From NCBI GenBank assembly GCA_028829895.1, contig CM054183.1, positions 14,337,475 through 14,401,474 of the forward strand: a stretch of DNA of 64,000 bases. The letters are read 5' to 3'. Numbering within the stretch: the first letter of the stretch is position 1; every line of letters starts with the position of its first letter. Positions 43,002-55,135 of this stretch are shown here, piece by piece. The position numbers and the translations under genes are program-made. This stretch comes from Sinotaia quadrata. Taxonomy: Eukaryota; Mollusca; Gastropoda; Architaenioglossa; Viviparidae. The notes below the pieces were generated by a model. The model searched no databases. It had not been told where the DNA came from and saw nothing but the letters and a program-made list of their open reading frames with translations.

Positions 43002-44456
43002 AAGAGTAAATTTGCCTACCCCTATTTCTAGACTTAATTGTTATATAAACTGTTAAATTGTCAAGGTAACCTGACCTTGGGTACTCCTTATGATGGTATT
43101 TTTGAAAGTGTCAGAGTTGGAGTAAACAACGCGAGCTGAGAAGATGCTAGAAATTGCTGATGCAATCCAAACCAGTTCCAACCGGGTGAGTAAGTTTATT
43201 ATCAAATGATTAAGATTTACTGGAATGAGACCAGCCAAAATTTACCTGCTGTAGATAATTCTATTGTCTAATCACTTGAATTTGGAGTGGCAAGTAGTCT
43301 AGTTATGAAAGGCAGCCATTAAGTGGTCTGTCATTGTATTACCTGAATCTCCTGGTTTAGTGATTATAGTGATGCGAGAAGTATCTACCACAGTGTGTAA
43401 GTGTAAGGAACAAAGTGCACGCCATTGATCTAAGGTGGCAAAGTATGCTGACTACAGTGAGCAATTTCTGGTACAAGGAAGTTACTGGAAATTGCTATAA
43501 TTGTTGTTCTGCTCGAGGGAGCTAATACAGAGAAGGAGCACCCAGGTTAGCCTCGAGAGAATAACAACTAATCAGTGCTCTACAACGTGAAAAGGGAAAC
43601 AGGTAGAATTGACAGTAATAACGTGAACAATAAACTTCTGGCTTTGTTATGAATAGCACATGAAATGACTAGTGTGGCTGTTATGAATAGCGCATGAAAT
43701 GACTATTGTGGCTGTTATGAATAGCGCATGAAATGACTATTGTGGCTTTGTTATGAATAGCACATGAAATGACTATTGTGGCTTTGTTACGAATAGCGCA
43801 TGAAATGACTATTGTGGCTGTTATGAATAGCGCATGAAATGACTATTGTGGCTTTGTTATGAATAGCACATGAAATGACTATTGTGGCTTCACTTATTAT
43901 TGCTTATTTCTAATAACTCCATTACAGTTATCTGATAAGAACTATTCTTTGATTTGTATTGATACTAATCTGCTGAATTGTGTTTTAGGACATAAGTCTG
44001 TATAAGTATTAAAATTATTCAAACGTGGTTTCATGGAAATATTGATTTAAAGAAATATTTTTCATTGTAATTGGCATATGTATATTTGATTGTTGATTTA
44101 ATAAATTTATTGTTAAATTATTTGACCGTTTCACACATATTGATAACCATATTTTGGAAAGACGGTGGGTAGATGGAGGCTCACTTAATATAGATTAAGA
44201 GGGATTTGTATTTTCCTTTAATGAGAAGTTTTCCACCTACAAAAATGTTGTTTTATGGTAAATGTTTGTCTTTATTGTTGTGAAAGAGAGAAAACGTTTA
44301 CAGCGCCTGCATATCCACCTACTGAGAGAGATGAGTGGTGTTTTTTGGGAGAATTATTAATTACATAAATTAAGATTCTCATCACTTGTAATTAGTAATG
44401 GGTGATTCATTAATTAATAATAATAACCATTAACTAGTGGCGTTGGCGTCGCACAG
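43002..44456 (+). mobile_element. Dispersed repeat family R1, copy B
   Basis: The same family as copies A and C: left end GAGTAAATTTGCCTACCCC, right end near ACTAGTGGCGTTGGCGTC. The minus-strand ORF 43053-43238 corresponds to the ORF of copy A (both end VVYSNSDT.KNTII and then a shared stop). It lacks the 18975-19330 block of copy A but carries its own minisatellite at 43640-43890. Confidence 0.83.
43640..43890 (+). repeat. Minisatellite, 33-36 bp x 7, inside R1 copy B
   Basis: GGCT(TTG)TTATGAATAGC followed by CATGAAATGACTATTGT repeats seven times. Copies A and C have only a single divergent version at the matching place, so the array arose after this copy formed. Confidence 0.93.
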
Positions 44457-46883
44457 CCCATTGACAATGCATGGAAACAAGAAGAAAAAGCATATCCCTT
44501 CTAACTCGAAAATTAAATTACTAAACTGCCCACGCAATAATAGTTTCCCCGGTACTAAGTTGGGGTTGACAGATCATGCTTGGTGTATGCTAGTGGAATT
44601 TACCCCGGAGGACAGAGCGTGAGGTTTCAAAGTTTTAGCTTCTAGTATATTTGGAATATGCATGGTATGCACGATAATAGGTACTTAATTGCAAGTTATT
44701 TTCTTTTTAAATTTAATTATACAGATGGTGATGGTTAGAATATGGCACTTTATGTAGCGGAGGAGTGCAGAAATGCAACAATAGAAGATGGCGTGCTTTC
44801 TGGGGGTTTTCCTTCTCTCTTGCTGTTGCTTGTCCTTTCTATCTTTCCTTCTTGTATGCTTTCTTTCATTATATTTAATACATTCTTCCACCTCCCCTTC
44901 CATCGCTTTTCCTTTTTTTTCTCTCCTTTACTTCCTCTTACATCTTTTTACCTCTCTCTTTTCTTTAAAGATTAAAGGTTTTTACACGATATTTTTAGAA
45001 CAAAATTATTGCAATCAATCCTGCAAGTGAGTGTGTTACATGTCAACTGAGGGGTGGGCAGGAAGTGTAAATGGCTGAGAAAGAAACATGCCCTACAAAT
45101 TGTTTTATTCTGATTCATATCTTTAAGGAAAAGTAAAACCGAAACCTTCCTTCCACTTGTTAGACAGGCATTGATTTTTTTATTTTTTATCCACCTGGAT
45201 GGTTATTGCAAACAAATACAAAAAAATAAAAATCGTTCTAGCTGGGCCGATGTGACTCACTCGCGGGCTTGCCGGCCATTGTTATAAATAAAAATAGGAA
45301 TGCTGTTGGTATCTTTCATATCTCTTTGTTACACGCTTTTGTTGTTTTTGGTGAAGCACTGTTTTGAGAGGCGGCTGCTTTATCTCAAGATTAGCCATCA
45401 CTAATTTTCTGGAAACGAGATAAAGGGAGACAATTTCGCACGTTATATCAGAGTTATCTAAACAAATGCATTCAATGTGCAGAAAACGGGTTTTCCCCGA
45501 TTTGTCTACACAGACGATGGTTGTAATCAAGTAAACCCAAAGCGGTGGAAAGAACTAAAAGAAAAAGTGAAAGTCAGTCTAGCATTGTAGCTGAATTTAT
45601 TTTTTGAACTAGGTTTAACACTGCTTTCCACATTCGTCTTCATGGGCCGACTCCTAATGCCTCCTTTCAGTGGCGTTAAGTCGAACTTAACCGATAGACC
45701 TACTTGCTAAATAGGCCTAATCGTTCGCATTTAGCTTTCTTAAAAAATCAGGCAAGCTTTCAAAAACAAAGAACAACAACAACAACAAAAATACCCCAGT
45801 TGTCTGCACTGACTGGGATTCCGTTCTAATTTTAGACGACATATTTAGATCTAACTTGCGATCATTTATTTTAATAACAGTCATAGAGGGTGCTTAAGCG
45901 AACCTTCAAAAATCAACATGTTTATTTGCAGTCTGGCGAGTGAAACAATACGGAATCAAGGTCAGTGGCTGTTCGCAGCGAGGGTAGGCCTAACTACTGT
46001 AACACAACCGATTTTACAACAGACATTACAACCGACGGATGACTAATAATAGTGAAAATACTCGCTCACCAACTGCTCAACTGACACGACACTTGCAGCC
46101 GACAGCCGGTATTTTGACCGCATACCAACACTTTCACACACTTGTGGCGCGTGCTTTCATAGCGTGCGTAAAAGGCATGACTATGAGTCAGGCGCAATGT
46201 GTCCGCAGCAGCACGCAAAGCGAACTTAGAAACTTTCCCACGTTGTATGGTAACCTGTTTAAGTCATAAATATAATTGGCAACTTTTAGCTTTATAATTT
46301 GAACTTTTCTCTTTCTTTTTCTTTTAAAATGGAATTAGTGCATATTATTTGGTTTCTGTTCTTTCAGGTAGCTTCTTTAGAAAATAGAATTGTGTTTGAT
46401 ACTACTAATTTTATTATCTCGTATTTACACAGTATTGTTGTTGCAATAAAATTTAACTTACCTATGTTTGACCATATATAAGGTAGTAATTGAAGCAATA
46501 CCGACCTTATTGCTACTGAACAAACAAACAAAAAAAAACTAGTTGGAGGAGTGGGGGTTTAACTGGCTGGGTGCTTAAAAGACCGGGTAATTTTAATTGC
46601 TATACTCAGGCCATTCCATCTTTCCCGCTTCTGCTGTTCTAGCGTCACATAGTCAAGCCAAGAGAACCTCCGTCAGAGAAATTTAAAAAATACGTCAAAC
46701 AGCTCTGCTCTAAAGTGATACATCGCGTCAGCAGCCTGGCACGCAACCAAAATTACATCACCAGAACGCACTCTAAATATCAGCACCTTTCTGCCACATA
46801 CTTGGGGGGGGGGGGGGGAGAGAAAATATCTCCACGGCCGTCTATCCTGCCAGACATAAAAGAAAATGAAAGACGGATCACCA
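44457..46883. other. Non-coding stretch
   Basis: No gene supported. The pyrimidine-rich block at 44800-44970 gives a hydrophobic ORF that reflects composition only. A poly-G run lies at 46805-46818. Confidence 0.55.
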
Positions 46884-46937
46884 AGAGCTCTCGGATCTTT
46901 TCCAGATAAGCCCCGCCAAAAAGTTAACCCCCGCCAC
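46884..46937. repeat. Left arm of inverted repeat flanking telomeric tract
   Basis: AGAGCTCTCGGATC, CCAGATAAGCCCCGCCA and AAAAGTTAACCCCCGCCAC are each complementary, in order, to blocks of 47202-47280. Confidence 0.82.
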
Positions 46938-47002
46938 CCCAATAAAAAAAAAGATTATAAAAAAGAGGATATGAAACGTGTACTTTTAGTTTTTATTGAA
47001 GA

Positions 47003-47095
47003 GGTTAGGGTTAGGGTTAGGGTTTAGGGGTTAGGTTAGGGTTAGGGGTTAGGGTTACGGTTACGGTTAGGTTTAGTGTTAGGGTTAGGGTTAGA
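47003..47095 (+). repeat. Interstitial telomeric repeat (TTAGGG)n, degenerate
   Basis: About 15 TTAGGG-type units with TTTAGGGG, TTACGG and TTAGTG variants. Degeneracy and position inside an inverted repeat argue against a chromosome end here. Confidence 0.95.
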
Positions 47096-47201
47096 GGCGG
47101 ATAAGGAGTTGTTTTTATGGCGTGCGTTTAAATATTGAAATGTCTAGACATCAGAAATAGGTCAAGGTTGCGTGCGTGCATTAAATTGGAGCTGGCAAAA
47201 A

Positions 47202-47280
47202 GTGGCGGGGCTTAACTTTTCGCGCGAGCACTTTTTGCATTAGTGGCGGGACTTATCTGGATAGATAGATCCGAGCTCTC
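47202..47280. repeat. Right arm of inverted repeat flanking telomeric tract
   Basis: GTGGCGGGGCTTAACTTTT, TGGCGGGACTTATCTGG and GATCCGAGCTCT pair with the left arm. An extra block of about 20 nt (CGCGCGAGCACTTTTTGC) lies between the first two and has no partner. Confidence 0.82.
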
Positions 47281-48625
47281 TTCCCCCCCCCTTCCCGATC
47301 CCTTCCTACGTCCAGCTATCTTGGACTATGCACCTGATGCTCTGGATGGATGGAGGGAGTCTCCCACTCCCACTCTCCCTAAAGGAAATACATCGTCAAA
47401 ACCACCAGTCTCATCCACAACAGCAACTTCACAAGATCTGAGATGAGAGCTCATTGGGCCGTCCCAGAAAACAAGCATCAGCGCTGGGCAGTCCAACCTC
47501 ACCTCTGGCAATACGACCTACACCTCAAGCACCAAAGTGAGCTACTACCTTCTACCCATATTCACTCTTCCATCTCCCCCTCATCCCAAACAGAAAAAAA
47601 AAATCACTCACAAAACAAAAACGCTTTCACATTCATTTTCACTCACTCACCTCCACTACCTCGCTACCATAATAGTCACATTCCAAAATTCGAAAAGAAC
47701 TCCAGCTACACCCACTTCACTACAGCATATTTGTTAACTAACTAGGACTGGAGCACTACATATCGAAGAACTTCTTATGACGAAATGATCCATGAAAGCT
47801 CCAGTGGAGATGTAAAATTTTTATCCTAACCACCACCACCCAATTCCTGTACATTACTGTTTATACAACAACATGGTAACGTGATGTGGACATTGTACGC
47901 GTCATTAACACAGTGCACTAATTTCAAATGCAAAGGCAGTCTGCGTCTTTTCTACAATCTGTATGCATTAATTAAATGGAATAGTGGGGGGTAGTTTATA
48001 ATGTTAAACACTGTGCAGGCATTTTGTGTGACAGATGTTGCCGTAGGTGAGAACTCTCCCACCCCACCCCACCTCCACCCACCCCGCATTACATTATTCA
48101 AATGACAAGCCCACTTTTCTCACGTCAACAACTAACTGGGCATAGTTTCTTGATGAACACGTAAGTTGTTGTGTTAGCGTGTAATTTATATTATACAATA
48201 CAATTTTAAAAATGATTTGGTGCAGTCTTTTCTAATGTGTTTTTCTAGTATGAAAGACAAACCGACTCTACAGCAAAAATAAATTGTAATGCCTTGTGTG
48301 GAAAGATTATAACCGCCTCCAACACAACCACCACGTACCACCCGCACCCCCTTGTATCCGTTTTCTCCTTCAATCAATCTCTTGGTTGCCCGCCACTTCA
48401 TCTTTAACGTCTCTGCCTGTCATAGCACTGATCTTCTTGTCATGACAAGCATCGTGCACTGAGTTCAGAGGGAAATAACCCACCTGTTCACATAGCGAAT
48501 AACGGAATATAGTTTGGTTATCAATAATCGTTAGATTTAAAGAAAACACTTCGACCTGGACCCACTGCAATGTTTTACACCTGTAGCCAGAAGAATAATA
48601 CTTGCAACAGGTTTTAGATAGCCCC
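47281..48625. other. Non-coding stretch, GC-richer at its left edge
   Basis: Overlapping ORFs on both strands at 47243-47530 are unrecognised. A C-run plus pyrimidine tract ending TCCAG at 47311 and a GTGAGC at 47537 could imitate splice sites, but the frame between has a stop. No gene is called. Confidence 0.5.
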
Positions 48626-49112
48626 AAATCGACAGGCCCTACATCAAACGCAGAACAGACTTAAATCGACAGGCCCTACATCAAACGCAGAACAGACTTA
48701 AATCGACAGACCCTACATCAAATGCAGAACAGACTTAAATCGACAGATCATACGTCAAACGTACAACAGACTTAAATCGACAAGTATTACGTCAAACGTA
48801 CAACAGACCTAAATCGACAAGCATTATGTCAAACGTACAACAGACCTAAATCGACAAGCATTACGTCAAACGTACAACAGACCTAAATCGACAAGCATTA
48901 CATCAACGCACAACAGACTTAAATCCACGCGCATTACGTCAAACGCACAACAGACTTAAATCCACGAGCATTACATCAACGCACAACAGACTTAAATCCA
49001 CGCGCATTACGTCAAACACACAACAGACTTATATCCACGCGCATTACGTCAAACGCACAACAGACTTTAAATCGACAGACCCCGCATCAAACGCACAACA
49101 GTCATAAATCGA
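48626..49112 (+). repeat. Minisatellite, about 39 bp x 12-13
   Basis: AAATCGACAGGCCCTACATC followed by AAACGCAGAACAGACTT recurs. Unit subtypes (CAAGCATTACGTCAAACGTA; CACGCGCATTACGTCAAACG) lie in blocks. Confidence 0.96.
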
Positions 49113-49319
49113 CAGTTCCTTCAATAGAGATGTGATAGATTTAAATAGCAATTACGTCACTTATAACACAAATACAAGATTCAATGTAGAATATATATCT
49201 AAGACCCGCTTTTTGACCTTTGAGTGATTCTTTACATGCCAGTCTAAAAAGGAAATGCGTCCGGCAATCAGTAATATTATTCCTGCTTAATATACTCACT
49301 GCATACTTCTTTTTAGGTA

Positions 49320-49535
49320 GATTAACGGATCTTCTAGCAAATAATATCAAAACTCTTAGATAATACTTTGGCTGCACACTTCTAGCAAATATCAGTATAC
49401 ACCCTAGGCATAATACTTTGGCTGCACACTTCTGGCAAATAATATCAGTATACACTCTAGGCATAATACTTTGGCTGTACACTTCTGGCAAATAATATCA
49501 GTATACACACTAGGCATAAATCTTTGGCTGCACAC
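49320..49535 (+). repeat. Satellite family S1, outlying block, about 57 bp x 3.5
   Basis: CACTTCTGGCAAATAATATC and CTAGGCATAATACTTTGGCTG recur. The same unit forms the large array at 51364-53790, so this is a detached piece of that family. Confidence 0.92.
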
Positions 49536-51363
49536 TGTTACCGGAGAAGATGCTAAAAATTAAAAAAATATATATATTCTTTGTTTACGACGACCGTCAC
49601 GTCAGTCTCTAGGTCGCCAGTCACCGCATACATAGTCGGTTATTTTTTTTTTTTAAATGATAGTTTAGAACCATTAGTGAATGCAGGCAGGAAATTCACC
49701 TACATTTCAAAGCAGTGAGATTGAGAAAATGTGTTTGATGTTTCATCCATAATATATATTCTGCGTATTTATGCATGTGAAACTAGATTTATGCATTTGT
49801 GTGAATACAGTCAATGTGTGGGTGTGTAAAGATCAAATCAGGAAAATGTTATACATCATATGCTATTGTGATAAAAGAATTATTTAATACATTATATTTA
49901 TGATATGAGAGATACTTATTTAACTGATAATTTATTGTGCACTTGAGGAATAGAAATGCCTGAGGTTTTTTTTTTTTTAATGTAAGACTTTCGTGCTATA
50001 ACTAATTCTAAGCATGTGCCAAAGTAAGAGAACTTTCGACAACTCAAGTAAAATCGACTCAGCAGAATTTGTATTGAAAACTTAAATGGGAAAGAAAAAG
50101 AGAAAGAAAAATAAGATTGAACCAGAGAGATACAAAATATTCAACGAATACAGTTGTGGACAATGGGAAGGAGTCTTTTGTTCCCTCTCCCTCTTGCATT
50201 CTCTCTCTGCCATTGTTGCTCTTTCTAGTCAGGAGGCAAAGTGACTAGAAATATTTATCCACCTCAATCAAGTTCACTGGACTTCGAGATACTTCTCCCA
50301 CTAATCTTGGTAAGATACGCAAGTTAATTTTGGTGTGTGGATAAAATAGTCTACAGGACATTTTACCTGGAAATAGTGGAACTTTGATTCAGTCTATCCT
50401 GAGGGTGAAACGTTTTGCATATGGGCAGCCATTTTGGCAAAGCGCCATGCCAATTGATGACCCAGCATTGCAATGGTCACCTGCGACATCAGCATTGTCA
50501 CAGAGTGGTGATATTGGAACCGTCTCTTGTTTGGCCTAACCTACTGAGAGGCAGGCTAGCTCTGTGGGACAGAGTATGGGCGATAACTCATTGCAAAAGG
50601 CAGCAGCAGGAGGGCCATGAGATTTTTGACTCTAGGACTTTGTGTCAACAATATGTGAGACAACACTATCATGCCAAACAGTGTTCGGGAGTAACTCGAT
50701 ATCATATTTAGAAAACCTCAGTGCACATAGGTAGGCCTAGGTTAGGGATTTGAGATACTTTGTTCAGAACATTAAATATTTTTGTATCAACTTGATTGAC
50801 TTGGGGAATAATTATTTGTGGCACTGTTAGTAACAGAACTCTTAGGTAGATAATTTGAACATGATGCTATGATTAATTAAATTATTAATAGTGGGGAGTA
50901 CCACTCTGTGAAATCTAGACATATTGTTTACTTTTTTTTATTTTCTTATTTTTCATTCATCATTTCCCACCCCAGAGTGTAAGTTTGTGAATGTCTTTGA
51001 AGTGATTGATTAACTACTGCATGAACGAGAAGAAACCCTTCTGATAAATAAATAAAAATGTTCACTCTTCATATTTATAAGCTTGGTTATTTTGTTTTGA
51101 GAGAGTAAGTGCGGTCTGTCCTGTCTCTGTTTTTTTATGTTGTATTGTCTGTACTGTCCTACACTCGAACAGTCCCATGTGCACACTTGCACACACACAT
51201 GTCAACAAATGTAATCCTGCACACAGAATAAAATTACACTCTACACAGGCAACACCTATGGTGTCTTCTGTGTGTGGATTCTGTAATTTCATCTGTACAC
51301 AGTTTCCTACATTGCTGTTGACAATCACCCACCCCACTTTCGCAAGAGAGCAGAGGTGTTGGT
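49536..51363. other. Non-coding stretch between S1 blocks
   Basis: The 98-codon ORF at 50415-50711 has no recognisable family and its composition looks ordinary. No gene is called. The sequence separates two blocks of the same satellite. Confidence 0.5.
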
Positions 51364-51516
51364 GACACACACTTTTGGCAAATAATATCAAAACTCTAGG
51401 CTTAATCTTTGACTGCACAATTCTGAACAAATAATAAATAATATCAGTGCACACGCTAGGCATAGTACTTTGCACACTTCTGGCAAATACTATCTGTACT
51501 CATTCTAGGTATAGTA

Positions 51517-51740
51517 GAGGGTGTTCAAAAAGAAACGAAAACTGTATATAATGCCTGCATATATTATTGAAATTATAATTATTACTCTTGAAACATCAAA
51601 TGAAATGTGTTGGAGGGCATGATTCCTAGAATACTTCTATGTGCACAGCAGTCTGATTGCTGACATTTTTAACAGTTTTTTGTAATTTACTAATAAATAT
51701 GCATTGAGAGTGTGTTGCGTTTCTATTTGAACAATCTGTG
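51517..51740. mobile_element. Mariner-like MITE with TA target duplication, inserted in satellite S1
   Basis: Imperfect terminal inverted repeats: GAGGGTGTTCAAAAAGAAAC at the left and CAGATTGTTCAAATAGAAAC as the reverse complement of the right end. TA flanks both sides (51515-51516 and 51741-51742). Removing the element and one TA restores GGTATAGTACTTTGACTGCA, which matches neighbouring satellite units (GGCATAGTACTTTG). It is 224 bp and non-coding. Confidence 0.88.
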
Positions 51741-52026
51741 TACTTTGACTGCACAGTTTGGGCAAAGGTTTTCACAATTCACATTGCACACTGCTGGCAA
51801 AATAGTTTAATTATGCACTCCATGCATATATTTAACTATGCGCTCTGGGCGAGTATTCTTACTCCTATACACTCCGGGCAAGTTTCTTACTCCTTTGCAC
51901 TCCGGGCAAGTATTCTTACTCCTATACACTCCGGGCAAGTATTCTTACTCCTATATACTCCATCACGGTACTTTGCAAACTGCGGACAAATATTTTCACA
52001 GAACACTGCAGGCACAGTATGTTTGA

Positions 52027-52037
52027 CCACAGACACG

Positions 52038-52072
<35 letters not shown>
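52027..52072 (+). repeat. (CG)n(CA)n microsatellite
   Basis: A CGCGCG patch leads into a CA run of about 34 bp, within satellite S1. Confidence 0.96.
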
Positions 52073-52819
52073 TTTTGGCAACCATTTTCACTATCACTCT
52101 AGGCCTAGTACATTAATTACACATTTTGGGCAAATATTCCTAATACACAATCCATGCAAAGTAAATTGATTGCTCACTTGGGCAATTATTATTATTGTGC
52201 GCATCTGGCAAATATGTTTACTTTTCACTCAAGATATAATGCATTAAAAATCGTGTGCACACTGGCAAATATGCTTACTGTACACTCCAGTTATAGTGCA
52301 TTAACTGCACACTCAAGGCAAAGAATTATGCTCTCTACGTGTGTTTTTGGTCTATGTGTTCAGTGCACACTCAATGCAAAGAATTACGCTTTCTACATGT
52401 GATTTTGGTCTGTGTTCAGTGCACACTCAATGCAAAGAATTATGCTCTGTACATGTGTTTTTGGTCTATGTGTTCAGTGCACACTACTGGTAAATAATTA
52501 TGCTGCCTTTCCGATCATATTGCATACAGTATATTCATGACACTCCACTAATCCAATACTCTCAACCATCTTTTAGCTCATGTACATGTGCATGTGTAAA
52601 CTCAGTCATATACACACTGTTCACATCTGGCATACAACATATTACATTCCGCCAACGTCCGTGTTAACATTCTCGATCAACACTAGAGGCCAATGCATTA
52701 CTGCGCCCTCTAGTACGCAAGTTAGACAATCTTGACATAGTGCTTTCCCTACTCATTCTAATTTAGCAAATATATTTTGTCACTGGACATAGGTACATAG
52801 TACATCCACTTGACATTCT

Positions 52820-53255
52820 GATTCTCGCAAATATATTTTGCCACTCCACACACGTACTAAGTCCAGTGGATTTCAACTGTATATTCTACTTCTAGCAAAT
52901 ATATTTTGCCACTCCACACACGTACTAGGTCCAGTGGATTTCACTGTATATTCTACTTCTAGCAAATATATTTTGCCACTCCACACACGTACTAGGTCCA
53001 GTGGATTTCACTGTATATTCTACTTCTAGCAAATATATTTTGCCACTCCACACACGTACTAAGTCCAGTGGATTTCACTGTATATTCTACTTCTAGCAAA
53101 TATATTTTGCCACTCCACACACGTACTAAGTCCAGTGGATTTCACTGTATATTCTACTTCTAGCAAATATATTTTGCCACTCCACACACGTACTAGGTCC
53201 AGTGGATTTCACTGTATATTCTACTTCTAGCAAATATATTTCGTCAATATACACA
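52820..53255 (+). repeat. 67-bp homogeneous subarray of S1, about 6.5 copies
   Basis: CTAGCAAATATATTTTGCCA recurs at 52892, 52959, 53026 and on. Units differ mainly at ACTAGG/ACTAAG. It is far more uniform than the surrounding satellite, so it expanded more recently. Confidence 0.96.
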
Positions 53256-53373
53256 CATACTACGACTGGCGGCTTCAATGAATGTACGCTCCAAACATAT
53301 ATACTCATTGTGTGTTCTTCTGGCAAATAATTTCACTGCACACTTTTGGTAAATAATATAACTTAACACTTCT

Positions 53374-53409
53374 GTTCCCCCCCCCCCCCAAAAAAAAAAA
53401 AAAAAAAAA
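53374..53409 (+). repeat. Poly-C then poly-A run
   Basis: Twelve C are followed by about 22 A. Such runs are also prone to sequencing and assembly error. Confidence 0.9.
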
Positions 53410-53790
53410 TAAATGCCACTGTACATTTCTGGCACATTATGAAACTGCAAATAACGACAGTGCACACTTTGGGCAATTAATGCCTATGCACACTTGTGGC
53501 AAATTGTGTCACTGCACACTTGGGGCAAAATATGCCAACAGCAAACTTGTGCCAGATAACGTCAATACGCACTTCTGGCAAATTACGTCACCGCACGCTT
53601 CTTTCAGATATTCTTTATGCACGCTTTATGCATATTACAGTTAATTGCACATTCCAGTAAAACTGGTAATCACACAAAGCACACTGCTGTAGCGAATACT
53701 CTCCAGTCAAGCACACTCAGAACTGTAACTCTTGGCGAATGTGTAGGCCTATATACTCACAGCACACTTTAGACAAGTAGCCTTGATTCA

Positions 53791-54217
53791 GATTGCATTC
53801 TGGGTCCATGCTGTGTGTATCTTCGCACCCTTATGAGCTCCTAACATGTTGTACACCACATTCAGGCTGTACTTTTTTTCAGTGCTCATATCTTGCTATC
53901 TTGCACATGGGTCGTAATTTCTGAATTATTTTACTAGATCATAATAGTAAAATATATTCTTTCAACAACCAACCAACCAAATTTATTCTTTTTGTAATTA
54001 CAATTGAAACTAGCGCACTGGGTTTTTTCCTCAATACTCTTATAGCATTTAGAAAGAGGAATTAATGTTTTAGTTGATTACAAGTTAATTTGGTTATGAC
54101 ATTTACTTAGTACTGCCATCAGGCATATTACCGCCATAGAACACTTTTTGTGTATTTTTAAATCTCAAACTCTCACACATACATTTAAATTGCTTTTCTT
54201 TATTACTGAAAATACTC
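53791..54217. other. Non-coding stretch
   Basis: No feature apart from a short AACC tract near 53964-53980. Confidence 0.5.
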
Positions 54218-54257
54218 ATCTATCTATCTATCCATCCATCCATCCATCCATCCATCC

Positions 54258-54319
<62 letters not shown>

Positions 54320-54320
54320 A
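54218..54320 (+). repeat. (ATCT)n/(ATCC)n microsatellite
   Basis: A block of ATCC inside a longer ATCT run. Confidence 0.98.
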
Positions 54321-54690
54321 CCAGCCAAGCTCACTCAGTGATAGTAGCTTCTGGCAAATATCTTTCCTGAAATCTCTGGATTGATTAAATTCTCAACACC
54401 ACTCTCTCAGGATTGCAAAGCGTGTCATAACTCTCTGCTGGCTGCCCGTTTAGCATATGTTTACCTCCCACCCCACAAGAATGTCTGCTTTGCTGGCAGG
54501 CCTGCTTATGCATTGTTAGATTTAGTATGATATGCATATGCTATTAGATTCGTTGTGGCTATGTTGCTGCCTCACCCAATTTTTGGGGGGATAAAAACTT
54601 TTACACTTTCGAGTTAGGTCACTTTTCAGATAATTTTAACCCGTTTGCCATTTTCTGAGAACACTCCTGAGAGGCGTGGCGTGTATGTTT
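54321..54690. other. Non-coding stretch
   Basis: No feature recognised. Confidence 0.5.
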
Positions 54691-54729
54691 ATTTGTGTGT
54701 GTGTGTGTGTGTATGTGTGTGTGAGAGAG

Positions 54730-54783
<54 letters not shown>

Positions 54784-54791
54784 GCGTGTGT
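54691..54791 (+). repeat. (GT)n microsatellite with GA insert
   Basis: GT run broken by GAGAGAGAGG at 54723 and trailing GTGCGT variants. Confidence 0.97.
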
Positions 54792-54888
54792 GAATAGATG
54801 TGGATGTATAAAGTTCCAAATGTGTGTCGGCCAAAATCCTTTAAAGCACGACGGATGAAGATGGAGTTATTTCTCTTGAAGTGTTCCC

Positions 54889-55135
54889 GCACCACTAGAA
54901 CCGGTTGACCTATATGTCGAAGATATATTCAAGTCGTCACGCACCACTAGAACCGGTTGACCTATGTGTTGAAGATATATTCAAGTAGTCACGCACCACT
55001 AGAACCGGTTGACCTCTGTGTCGAAGATATATTCAAGCCGTCACGCACCACTAGAACCGGTTGACCTATGTGTCGAAGATATTATTCAAGTCGTCATGCA
55101 CCACTAGAACCGGTTGATCTATATTCAAGTCGTCT
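54889..55135 (+). repeat. Minisatellite, 52 bp x 4.7
   Basis: GCACCACTAGAACCGGTTGA, CCTATGTGTCGAAGATATAT and TCAAGTCGTCAC recur from 54889 and 54941 onward. The last unit has an internal deletion. Confidence 0.96.

Larger units (their letters stand above)
51364..53790 (+). repeat. Large degenerate satellite region S1
   Basis: Modules of the form GCACACT..GGCAAATA..T and ACTCTAGGCATAGTA recur at about 25-60 bp spacing over 2.4 kb with much divergence. Local fresh expansions include a 29-bp subarray (ACTCCGGGCAAGTATTCTTA, 51845-51960) and a 67-bp subarray (52820-53255). A MITE interrupts it at 51517-51740. Confidence 0.88.

Noticed and set aside
44742..45030. Hydrophobic ORFs
   Set aside because: They arise from a pyrimidine-rich tract, with no start context or homology.
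47281..47540. Possible exon with a pyrimidine tract acceptor and GTGAGC donor
   Set aside because: The best frame has an internal TGA and no homology was recognised.
50415..50711. 98-codon ORF (His/Cys-containing)
   Set aside because: No recognisable domain, no splice or homology support, and other frames look equally plausible.
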